From Bacteroidales bacterium (GTDB lineage: Bacteria > Bacteroidota > Bacteroidia > Bacteroidales > FEN-979): a DNA stretch of 6,168 nt. A model generated the notes under the pieces. It saw nothing but the letters and a program-made list of their open reading frames with translations, was not told the origin of the DNA and searched no databases. The stretch spans positions 1-6,168 of the forward strand of contig JAFGNY010000244.1 of NCBI GenBank assembly GCA_016926765.1. Direction: 5' to 3'. Made by a program: the position numbers and the translations under genes. Each line of letters begins with the position of its first letter. Positions within the stretch are counted from its first letter, which is position 1. Shown one piece after another: positions 1 through 6,085 of this stretch.

Positions 1-2
1 TC

Positions 3-959
3 CCGGGAGCAATCAATCTTCCCTTGTTTTCTGATACGGAACGTGAAGAGGTGGGAACACTGTATGTCCAGTCGGGGCGCGGCCATGCCATTCTCCGTGG
101 ATTGGATTTTATCCTTCCGAAAACCGGAAAGCTGTTGCGAACACTAAGGAGACAGACCCACGAAAAACACCTTCGAATGTACTGCTGGCGTGGTGGAATG
201 CGGAGCATGAACATGGCATGGATGCTTGAAACAAATGGGTATCAGGTCTCACTTCTTCATGGAGGGTATAAGGCTTATCGAAGATATATCCGGTCCATGC
301 TCGATGAACAGGCAAAGGTAGTGGTTCTTGGTGGCTTCACCGGAAGCGGAAAAACAGAGATCCTCACTGCCTTGTCATCGGCAGGAGAACAGGTGATCGA
401 TCTGGAAAAGCTTGCATCTCATAAGGGATCGGCCTTCGGGGGAATTGGATTACCGGATCAGCCCACGAATGAGCAATTTGAGAACAACCTTTTTGAGGTT
501 TGGAAAAATCTTGACAAACAACGTTATATCTGGATTGAAGATGAAAGCAGAATGATTGGGCATGTCACCCTCCCTGATCCTCTTGTCAGAAAGATCCAGG
601 AAGCTCCATTGATCATCCTGGAGGTGCCGAAAGAGATACGTGTGCGGCGGCTGGTAAGGGAATATGCTGGCATCAGCGACCGTTTGTTAGGCGAAGCGGT
701 GATGAAGATTGAAGGGCGCCTTGGAAAGCCCAGGGTCAAAGAGGCTTTGACCCTGATCCGGCAGAAAGATTATGCTGCAGTGGCTGATCAGGTCCTCTCT
801 TATTATGATGAAACCTATTCATTCTCCATACAACGGCGTCAGAGCCAATCCCGGTATCCCTTTCCTGTTTTCAGGTTTGATGCCCAGGAGGTTGCTGCCG
901 GATTAACGGAATTTGCGAATAAACAGCTCAAAAATGGATCCTATCTACCTGGATTATAA
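3..959 (+). CDS. mnmH: tRNA 2-selenouridine synthase MnmH (SelU/YbbB), 5'-truncated by the window edge
   Basis: MnmH replaces the sulfur of 2-thiouridine at wobble position 34 of certain tRNAs with selenium from selenophosphate, via a geranylated intermediate. The frame is open from base 3. The first visible residues (PGAINLPLFSD, then EREEVGTLY) match the early rhodanese domain of E. coli MnmH, so about 35-40 N-terminal residues lie outside the window and the TTG at 24 is not the start. Visible landmarks in order: the rhodanese active-site loop CWRGGMRS with its catalytic Cys at 183-185; the family motif LLHGGYKAYRR; a Walker A P-loop GFTGSGKT at 333-356; DLEKLASHKGSAFGG at 399-443; and EDESRMIG at 537-560. 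All support an intact, active enzyme. The TAA at 957-959 lies inside the next gene, which makes selenophosphate, its substrate. An unusually perfect hairpin (731-755) lies within this gene. The family call is very secure. Confidence 0.96.
   Translation, partial: PGAINLPLFSDTEREEVGTLYVQSGRGHAILRGLDFILPKTGKLLRTLRRQTHEKHLRMYCWRGGMRSMNMAWMLETNGYQVSLLHGGYKAYRRYIRSMLDEQAKVVVLGGFTGSGKTEILTALSSAGEQVIDLEKLASHKGSAFGGIGLPDQPTNEQFENNLFEVWKNLDKQRYIWIEDESRMIGHVTLPDPLVRKIQEAPLIILEVPKEIRVRRLVREYAGISDRLLGEAVMKIEGRLGKPRVKEALTLIRQKDYAAVADQVLSYYDETYSFSIQRRQSQSRYPFPVFRFDAQEVAAGLTEFANKQLKNGSYLPGL
731..755 (+). repeat. Perfect intragenic stem-loop in mnmH (11-bp stem, 3-nt loop)
   Basis: The arms cagggtcaaag (731-741) and ctttgaccctg (745-755) are exact reverse complements around the loop agg. 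The stem lies in the codons for PRVKEALTL. No T-run follows, so it does not look like an intrinsic terminator. The structure is seen directly; any role is unknown. In the mRNA it would form a stable hairpin about 200 nt before the start of the desulfurase-selD gene. Confidence 0.75.
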
Positions 960-3285
960 TGCCACAACACCTTTGGATCCATTGGTATCCTCTGCGATGA
1001 AGCCATTTCTCGATGGACTTTTCGGGAATCCCTCAAGCATACATGAATACGGAAGGATAGCGGCTCAGGCAGTGGTTCAGGCCAGAAATCAGGTAGCTTC
1101 CATGCTTCACTGTCATCCCGATGAGATTGTTTTCACAGGGGGAGGTACGGAGTCCAACAATTATGCTATCAAAGGAGCAGCCTTCGCGGGAAAGAACCGG
1201 GGGAACCATCTGATCGTCTCTGCTGTGGAGCATCCTGCTGTTGCTGAGGTTTGCAGATACCTGGAGGGAGAAGGTTTTGAGATCACCACGGTAGGTGTTG
1301 ACGCCTTCGGGATTGTGGATCCGGAGGAGATCCGACGGGTCATTCGTAACGGGACAATCCTGATTTCAGTCATGCATGCGAACAATGAAACCGGATCCAT
1401 TCAGCCAATTGCCGCGATCAGCCGTATTGCCCGTGAATCCGGAGTGCTTTTTCATACTGATGCAGCGCAGAGCATTGGAAAAATACCTGTGGATGTTGAT
1501 GATCTTGGAGTAGACCTGTTATCCGTTGCCGGACATAAACTCTATGCCCCCAAAGGGATAGGAGCTCTTTACATCCGGCGAGGGGTCAGACTGACAACGT
1601 TACTTCACGGAGCCGACCACGAAACAAACCGCAGGGCGGGAACTGAAAATGTACTTGGAATCGTAGGCCTGGGGAGAGCTGCGGAGATCGTGGCCAGTGA
1701 GCAGTTGGCAGTTTGCAGTGAACTCCACGGCACCACGGCACCACGGCACCACAGTGATCTGATGCTTCTCCGGGATTTGTTACAATACGGCATCCGGGAA
1801 GCCATTCCTGAAGTTCGGCTGAACGGTCATCCTGATCTCCGGCTGCCAAATACCTTGAGTCTGGGTTTCCCCGGAGTGGAAGCCAACCTTCTGCTGCAGG
1901 CAATGCCTGAGATTGCCGCTTCAGCAGGAGCAGCGTGTCATTCGGGTGAAAAGGGCGCTTCCGGCGTGCTTGTCGCCATGAAGGTACCCGTTGAGTACGC
2001 AATGGGCACGATCCGCTTTTCCGTCGGTCGGATGACCACTGAGGAGGAGATACTACGAGCGGTGCCAATCATTGTGAAGGCTTACGAGAGTATGACCCCT
2101 CCCCGGCCCTCCCCTTTAAGGGGAGGGAGAAGGTCCCTATCCGATAGCTTACCAGACCGGACTCCTGGATCCAGGATCCAAGATTCAATCATCCAGTCAT
2201 TCAGTCATCCGGTAATCCAGTCATCCGGTGATCTATCAGCCAGCATTCGCCTCACCGAATACACCCACTCTTTGGGCTGTGCCTGCAAAATCCGGCCTCA
2301 ATTGTTGGAAGAACTATTAAAACAGCTCCCCTCAATTACCGATCCAAAAGTGCTGATAGGACACGAAACCTCAGAGGATGCAGCTGTCTACCTCCTGAAT
2401 GAAACTCAGGCGTTGATACAAACCGTTGATGTGATCCCTCCTATGGTAGATGATCCATATAGCTATGGCGCTATTGCTGCAGCAAATGCCATCAGTGATA
2501 TCTATGCGATGGGAGCGAAACCGATCTATGCCCTGACTATTGTTGGATTCCCTGATACCCGATTGCCCATGGGTGTTCTTCAGGAGGTTCTGAGAGGAGT
2601 GTCTGATAAAGCAGCGGAAGCGGGAATCCAGATCGTTGGAGGGCATAGCATTGAACTGACAGAACCATTGATCGGGCTATCAGTCACCGGGGTGGCAGAA
2701 CCCGAAAGGGTGATCCGTAACCGCGGCGCGAAACCCGGAGACAGGTTGATCCTTACCAAACCGATTGGAACAGGAATCCTCACAACGGCTCTGAAACGCG
2801 GATTTCTCGGGCAAGAGGAAACCCGGAAATTGATTGCGTGTATGTCGGATCTGAACCGGCAAGCGGCAGAGGTCATGGAGCGGTTCACAATACATAGTTG
2901 CACGGATGTGACTGGTTTTGGTCTGCTGGGGCATCTGCGCGAGATGGTTACAGGGGAGAAGGTGAATGCCAGGATCAACCCGATGACTATCCCGGTACTG
3001 GCAGGTGCGGAGGAGATGGCTGCTCAGGGAATCATCCCGGGTGGCACAAAAAACAACCTGGAATATGTGGAAGCTGATGTAATTTGGGGAGCCGGGATCT
3101 CAGATCTTGAAAAGCTGTTGTTGTGTGATGCCCAAACTTCGGGAGGCCTGTTGATAGCAGTCCCGGCTGAAGAGGCAGAAGCATTGCTCTCCACACTGAA
3201 CGAATCAGGGGTGGAGCAGGCAAGCCTGATTGGCGACTTTATCCCCGGAGAGGGGAAACTAATCATCCTAAAAGAGAGATTGTGA
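934..3285 (+). CDS. selD: Fused NifS/IscS-type cysteine desulfurase - selenophosphate synthetase (SelD)
   Basis: This is a 783-residue, two-enzyme protein. Residues 1-386 are a PLP-dependent cysteine desulfurase: N-terminus MDPIYLDYNATTPLDP, GGTESNN, His100 in VEHPAV, PLP-binding Lys202 in GHKLYAPKG, and catalytic Cys335 in SAGAACHSG. Residues 387-436 are a low-complexity linker. Residues 437-783 are a full-length SelD: catalytic Cys449 and Lys452 in GCACK (E. coli Cys17/Lys20), metal/ATP-site Asp482, Asp499, Asp522 and Asp658 (TDVTGFGLLGH). Cys449 is encoded by TGT, so this SelD is not a selenoprotein. The desulfurase probably hands selenium from selenocysteine to SelD, which forms selenophosphate with ATP. 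I chose ATG 934 because it gives the family-typical N-terminus; TTG 913 would only add an odd MRINSSK. The start overlaps mnmH by 26 nt, with an A-rich upstream stretch and no clear Shine-Dalgarno, which suggests coupling. SelD has no good start codon of its own near its domain boundary (only ATG 2092, residue 387), which supports a real fusion. An octamer repeat interrupts the desulfurase around residues 264-273. Confidence 0.93.
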   Translation: MDPIYLDYNATTPLDPLVSSAMKPFLDGLFGNPSSIHEYGRIAAQAVVQARNQVASMLHCHPDEIVFTGGGTESNNYAIKGAAFAGKNRGNHLIVSAVEHPAVAEVCRYLEGEGFEITTVGVDAFGIVDPEEIRRVIRNGTILISVMHANNETGSIQPIAAISRIARESGVLFHTDAAQSIGKIPVDVDDLGVDLLSVAGHKLYAPKGIGALYIRRGVRLTTLLHGADHETNRRAGTENVLGIVGLGRAAEIVASEQLAVCSELHGTTAPRHHSDLMLLRDLLQYGIREAIPEVRLNGHPDLRLPNTLSLGFPGVEANLLLQAMPEIAASAGAACHSGEKGASGVLVAMKVPVEYAMGTIRFSVGRMTTEEEILRAVPIIVKAYESMTPPRPSPLRGGRRSLSDSLPDRTPGSRIQDSIIQSFSHPVIQSSGDLSASIRLTEYTHSLGCACKIRPQLLEELLKQLPSITDPKVLIGHETSEDAAVYLLNETQALIQTVDVIPPMVDDPYSYGAIAAANAISDIYAMGAKPIYALTIVGFPDTRLPMGVLQEVLRGVSDKAAEAGIQIVGGHSIELTEPLIGLSVTGVAEPERVIRNRGAKPGDRLILTKPIGTGILTTALKRGFLGQEETRKLIACMSDLNRQAAEVMERFTIHSCTDVTGFGLLGHLREMVTGEKVNARINPMTIPVLAGAEEMAAQGIIPGGTKNNLEYVEADVIWGAGISDLEKLLLCDAQTSGGLLIAVPAEEAEALLSTLNESGVEQASLIGDFIPGEGKLIILKERL
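1725..1752 (+). repeat. Octanucleotide tandem repeat, 3.5 copies of ccacggca, in the desulfurase domain
   Basis: Three identical ccacggca units (1725-1732, 1733-1740, 1741-1748) are followed by half a unit, ccac. Just upstream, 1701-1721 is a degenerate 7-nt repeat (gcagttg, gcagttt, gcagtga). Together they encode the stretch around QLAVCSELHGTTAPRHH, between the conserved GRAAE and LRD segments. By memory of the family, that interval is about 8-12 residues longer here than usual, which fits an in-frame gain of 24 nt (three units, eight codons). Copy number changes other than multiples of three would shift the frame before Cys335. Confidence 0.85.
2107..2127 (+). repeat. GC-rich palindrome in the desulfurase-SelD linker
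   Basis: The arms ccctcccctt (2107-2116) and aaggggaggg (2118-2127) are perfect reverse complements around a single T. The flanks are also C-rich on the left (2096-2104) and purine-rich on the right (to 2133). The sequence is translated as PSPLRGGR. From memory, palindromes built on tcccctttaagggga are common in spacers of Bacteroidota genomes, where they behave as dispersed noncoding repeats; here one is read in frame. Confidence 0.8.
2163..2176 (+). repeat. 14-bp perfect palindrome in the linker
   Basis: tcctgga followed directly by its reverse complement tccagga. It sits between the GC-rich palindrome and the octamer array and runs into the first, 7-nt-spaced atcc motifs (2169, 2176) of that array. 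No known binding site is recognised; it is probably part of the same repeat-derived block. Confidence 0.6.
2183..2230 (+). repeat. Degenerate octamer array, six units, encoding part of the desulfurase-SelD linker
   Basis: Six 8-nt units run head to tail; the recurring forms are atccagtc (2191, 2215) and atccggta or atccggtg (2207, 2223), with attcaatc (2183) and attcagtc (2199) as variants. On the complementary strand every unit fits NAYYGRAT. Degenerate 7-nt-spaced copies extend left to about 2169, and a fading unit (atctatca) follows at 2231. Because 24 nt equals three units and eight codons, the protein shows an eight-residue echo (IIQSFSHP, then VIQSSGDL). The array is simple-sequence spacer DNA in character but contains no in-frame stop. 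Confidence 0.85.
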
Positions 3286-4487
3286 ACGGAACAAAAAGGA
3301 TGCGCTACGCCACCTTCTCCATGCTCTATTTTGCACAGGGATCGATCCTGGGATATTTTACCGCCCTCAATGCCATCTATCTTCGCTCCTTTGGAATTTC
3401 CATGAGTCATATCGGCATTTTTTCTGCCGTGGCCCTGATGCCGTTGATCCTGAAAATTTTCCTGGGAATGCTGAGCGACCGGATTAATCTTTTCGGACTG
3501 GGTTTCCGGAAACCCTATATCATTCTTGGATTGCTGATTCAGGCAGGAGGCCAGCTGGTATTCCCGCTGATCAATCCTGCAGAGTCATTCGTTCTGCTGA
3601 CGATGGTTGCTTTTTTATCACTTACAGGGATGGCAATGTACGACACCTGTACCGACGGATTTGCTCTCGATACAACTCCCGAAGAGGATGAGGGGACGGT
3701 TCAGGGCATCATGGTGGCCGGACGTGCACTAGGCATCGTCCTGATCTCGGCCACAGTTGGCCTGCTCTCGGAACTAGCCAACTGGGACGCGGTCTTTATC
3801 TCTCTTGCAGTAATGACCCTGATCCCTGTCCCAATGGTATTGATCCTGAAAGAACCATCGCGCCCGCCCGGCCGAACATTTGAATGGGCAGCTTTCCGTG
3901 CTTTCGGAAAAAAGCCGATCGTGGCCCTGGGGTTGCTGGGCGTTTTGGGCTTCATCGTTGCCAGCGGAACGAATCAGCTCATCAATCCTTTTCTTCAGGA
4001 AACGTTTGGGATCTCTTATATGATGGCTGGGTTTTATGCGGCTGTCTGGGGACTCGGCGTGATTATGGGCGGTCTCTCCGGCGGCAAACTCACTGATAAA
4101 ATCGGACATCCCCGGTCAGTTAAAGGGGCTGTCATCGCTGCCATGATGACGGTTTTTCTCATAGCTTTCATCTCGAATCCACTCCTTGCATGGCCACTGA
4201 TATTTCTCTTTGGCCTTTCTTACGGGTATTTCGAAACAGTCTATTTTGCTGCTTCTATGGGAAAGACGGACATGCGGATTGCGGCATCCATGTTTGCTAT
4301 CCTGATGGCTGTTGCCAATATCGGGTCGGGTATCGGTTTGGCCGGAGGAGGATTCCTGAGCGATGAAATCGGATACCAGTGGACATTTATCCTGTTTTCC
4401 TTACTGAATCTGCTGGCACTGCCATTGCTGAGGGTGATCTTCGGGAGACAAGCGGACAAGCGGACTACCGGACGAGCGGACAAGTGA
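3282..4487 (+). CDS. Major facilitator superfamily transporter, substrate unknown
   Basis: This is a 401-residue inner-membrane protein with about 12 hydrophobic segments, six on each side of a polar loop around residues 189-210 (KEPSRPPGRTFEWAAFRAFGKKP). Both halves carry an MFS motif A-like loop: GMLSDRINLFGLGFRKP after TM2 and GGKLTDKIGHPRS after TM8. TM4-TM5 hold a charged stretch, CTDGFALDTTPEEDEGTVQG, somewhat like the AmpG/acetyl-CoA-transporter and folate-biopterin branches, but I cannot assign a substrate. The GTG start overlaps the selD stop as GTGA, typical of translational coupling; ATG at 3300 is the alternative and would remove only six residues. Operon position suggests a selenium- or sulfur-related solute, but this is inference from location alone. 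The last dozen residues (QADKRTTGRADK) and the TGA stop come from an octamer repeat and are probably not a functional part of the family fold. Confidence 0.88.
   Translation: MNGTKRMRYATFSMLYFAQGSILGYFTALNAIYLRSFGISMSHIGIFSAVALMPLILKIFLGMLSDRINLFGLGFRKPYIILGLLIQAGGQLVFPLINPAESFVLLTMVAFLSLTGMAMYDTCTDGFALDTTPEEDEGTVQGIMVAGRALGIVLISATVGLLSELANWDAVFISLAVMTLIPVPMVLILKEPSRPPGRTFEWAAFRAFGKKPIVALGLLGVLGFIVASGTNQLINPFLQETFGISYMMAGFYAAVWGLGVIMGGLSGGKLTDKIGHPRSVKGAVIAAMMTVFLIAFISNPLLAWPLIFLFGLSYGYFETVYFAASMGKTDMRIAASMFAILMAVANIGSGIGLAGGGFLSDEIGYQWTFILFSLLNLLALPLLRVIFGRQADKRTTGRADK
3500..3515 (+). repeat. 16-bp perfect palindrome inside the MFS gene
   Basis: gggtttcc is followed directly by its reverse complement ggaaaccc. 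It lies in the codons for LGFRKP in the TM2-TM3 loop. With no spacer it could be a dimeric protein-binding site, but it is well inside a gene, and one such palindrome in a window of this size may be chance. Confidence 0.5.
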
Positions 4488-4489
4488 AC
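4450..4489 (+). repeat. Octamer array at the 3' end of the MFS gene
   Basis: Five 8-nt units: aagcggac (4450 and 4458, identical), taccggac (4466), gagcggac (4474) and aagtgaac (4482). All fit NASYGRAC. Two strongly degenerate units may follow (4490-4505), reaching the 3' end of the convergent DUF1846 gene. The transporter's TGA stop (4485-4487) lies within the fifth unit, so the array sets the present C-terminus. The units share the wider consensus NANYGRAY with the linker array at 2183-2230, read on the opposite strand. Confidence 0.85.
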
Positions 4490-4502
4490 AGTTGATTAAC
4501 TG
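4489..4502. other. Weak inverted repeat spanning the convergent gene junction
   Basis: cagtt (4489-4493) and aactg (4498-4502) flank the loop gatt. The 8-nt gap between the transporter and DUF1846 stop codons lies mostly inside it. A five-pair, AT-rich stem without T-runs is a poor intrinsic terminator; it is listed because it is the only structure visible between two convergent transcripts. Confidence 0.2.
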
Positions 4503-6013
4503 ATAAACAGGCTTCGGGAGGAGAAGTCGGGATCGGAGGTGAGGTTGACTCCCAGCTTTCTCAGTCCGGCTTCGTCACCCGGAGTAGGGATATGTGTGAG
4601 GTGAACTTCACAATCTCTCAGCTCTTCCAGGCACTCCACAGCCATTCGGGCAGGCGGGTTGGAGATGGCGCTGACGGTTAGCGCAATCAGGGTCTCTTCC
4701 ATATCGAGGCTGACCTCTCTTCCATGCAGAACCTCTTTTTTAAGAAAGGAGATGGAATTGATCACATTCTCAGGAATCAGGTGAAGGTGATCAGGGATTC
4801 CTGTCAGGTGTTTGGTCGCGTTCAGCAACAGACTGGAAGCGGCATGCAGCAAGGGAGAATTCTGGCCGGTGATGATCGTTCCATCAGGTAATTCGAGCGC
4901 GGCTCCACAAAAGATCCCTTCATTACCCTTCCCTCTCTGTTCCGCTGTTTTCGCTGCTTCCCTGGCGGGGATGACTACCAATCTGTCTTCGGGCTTCCCA
5001 TTAACCTTTTGCATGATCAGCTCGGCGCGTTCAAGGATCTCTTTATCTACGAAGCCCATCGCATATTCAACTGCACAGCGAAAATACCTGCGAATGATCT
5101 CCTGATGGGAAGCCTCCTCTACTACGGCATCATCCGTGATACCAAATCCAACCCGGTTGACTCCCATATCCGTAGGCGATTGATAAAACGATTCTTCCCG
5201 GGTAATTTTTTCAATGATCTTTTTCAACAGCGGGAAGGCTTCGATATCGCGGTTATAGTTTACAGCCGTTTCATGATAGGCTTTCAAGTGATGTGAATCA
5301 ATCAGGTTTACATCTTTCAGGTCGACCGTAGCTGCTTCATAGGCAATGTTGACCTTCTTGCTGAGCGGGAGGTTCCAGATGGGGAAAGTCTCGAATTTAG
5401 CATATCCTACTTTGGTCCCCCTCCTATATTCGTGATAGAGTTGTCCCAGGCAGGTACCGAGTTTGCCGCTCCCGGGACCCGGGCCAGTAACGATGACAAT
5501 CGGTTTGTCGGTAGTGATGTACTCGTTTACCCCGTAACCTGCATCACTCACAATCAGGTCAATATCAGTTGGATACCCTTTTGTAAACTGATGGGTATAG
5601 ACCTTCACCCCCCTTCGCTCCAGCTTGTTCTTGAACGCCCGGGCCGATGGCTGGCCTGTATACCGTGTGATGACGATCGCATTCACATCAATGCCCCACT
5701 CCTTGAAATCATCAATGGTTTTAAGTGCATCGGTATCGTATGTGATCCCGAAGTCGGCCCGCATCTTTTTCCGCTCAATATCTCCGGCATAAATACAGAG
5801 GATCACATTTATTTTATCTTTCAACCTCTGGAGAAGCCGCATTTTGACGTTGGGATCAAATCCGGGAAGTACCCTTGCAGCATGGAAATCATATAGTAGT
5901 TTTCCGCCAAATTCAAGGTATAGTTTTCCCTGAAACCGCTCCACTCTTTTCAGGATCTCTGCCGATTGCTCCTGCAGGTATTTTTCATTGTCGAAACCAG
6001 TCTTCTCTGCCAT
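4496..6013 (-). CDS. DUF1846 (UPF0371) family protein, function unknown
   Basis: This is a 505-residue, probably cytosolic protein with no signal peptide or membrane segment. It matches the DUF1846 family over its whole length, and family members are about 500 residues. Recognisable stretches are GFDNEKYLQEQS near the N-terminus, ILCIYAGDIERKKMRADFGI at 71-90, ITRYTGQPSA, a glycine-rich VTGPGPGSGK at 175-184, PTDMGVNRVGFGI at 280-291, TGQNSPLLHAASSLLLNAT at 382-400 and the C-terminal LGVNLTSDP. The 177-184 stretch resembles a P-loop but ends GK-Leu instead of GK-Ser/Thr, so nucleotide binding is only a possibility. The family has structures but, as far as I know, no established reaction. The ATG at 6013 fits the family N-terminus and has a TAnnTTTG promoter box about 20 nt upstream. 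It is transcribed alone, convergent with the selenium operon, and shows no functional link to it. Confidence 0.9.
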   Translation of the reverse strand: MAEKTGFDNEKYLQEQSAEILKRVERFQGKLYLEFGGKLLYDFHAARVLPGFDPNVKMRLLQRLKDKINVILCIYAGDIERKKMRADFGITYDTDALKTIDDFKEWGIDVNAIVITRYTGQPSARAFKNKLERRGVKVYTHQFTKGYPTDIDLIVSDAGYGVNEYITTDKPIVIVTGPGPGSGKLGTCLGQLYHEYRRGTKVGYAKFETFPIWNLPLSKKVNIAYEAATVDLKDVNLIDSHHLKAYHETAVNYNRDIEAFPLLKKIIEKITREESFYQSPTDMGVNRVGFGITDDAVVEEASHQEIIRRYFRCAVEYAMGFVDKEILERAELIMQKVNGKPEDRLVVIPAREAAKTAEQRGKGNEGIFCGAALELPDGTIITGQNSPLLHAASSLLLNATKHLTGIPDHLHLIPENVINSISFLKKEVLHGREVSLDMEETLIALTVSAISNPPARMAVECLEELRDCEVHLTHIPTPGDEAGLRKLGVNLTSDPDFSSRSLFIS

Positions 6014-6032
6014 CGTTGTTGGATAAGAGAGT

Positions 6033-6040
6033 CAAAAATA
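6033..6040 (-). promoter_or_regulatory. Bacteroidota-type -7 promoter box for the DUF1846 gene
   Basis: The complementary strand reads tatttttg, an exact TAnnTTTG. The ATG lies 19 nt downstream (6013), so the predicted leader is very short. A TTG within the palindrome caattg (6065-6070) is 24 nt upstream, slightly too far for a good -33 TTTG element. A small inverted repeat, ctatt/aatag (6043-6047 and 6054-6058), lies just upstream of the box. Confidence 0.6.
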
Positions 6041-6077
6041 AACTATTTCGGGGAATAGAGAATTCAATTGTTCGATG

Positions 6078-6085
6078 TACTTTTG
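6078..6085 (+). promoter_or_regulatory. Bacteroidota-type -7 promoter box for the tRNA-Ala gene
   Basis: tacttttg is an exact TAnnTTTG. It ends 6 nt before the first base of the mature tRNA, so transcription would begin at or within a base or two of the tRNA 5' end. I see no convincing TTTG at the expected -33 distance. Together with the opposite box at 6033-6040 it makes the 78-nt gap (6014-6091) a compact divergent promoter region. Confidence 0.6.

Noticed and set aside
24..26. TTG as the start codon of mnmH
   Set aside because: The frame is open to the window edge, and the residues before it (PGAINLP) match the conserved MnmH N-terminal region, so the real start is upstream.
913..933. TTG 913 as the start of the desulfurase-SelD fusion
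   Set aside because: It adds seven residues unlike the family, while ATG 934 gives the standard desulfurase N-terminus.
1586..2068. 160-aa open frame on the - strand
   Set aside because: It is antisense to the desulfurase domain, has no recognisable family features, and its length is explained by the codon use of the real gene.
2183..2230. Octamer array as a CRISPR array
   Set aside because: The units are 8 nt with no spacers and there are no cas genes.
2467..2485. 12-bp palindrome ttgctgcagcaa in the SelD domain
   Set aside because: It arises from alanine codons in a conserved segment, and a palindrome of this length is expected by chance in a window of this size.
4485..4487. TGA at the transporter end as a selenocysteine codon
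   Set aside because: The next in-frame stop is only three codons later, there is no stem-loop directly downstream, and the TGA is a variant base pattern of the octamer repeat.
5471..5483. Direct repeat cccggg-a-cccggg as a regulatory site
   Set aside because: It is simply the codons for the Gly-Pro-rich GPGPGSG motif of DUF1846.
5432..5896. 154-aa open frame on the + strand, and the smaller one at 4812-5105
   Set aside because: Both are antisense shadows of the well-supported DUF1846 gene and resemble no protein family I know.
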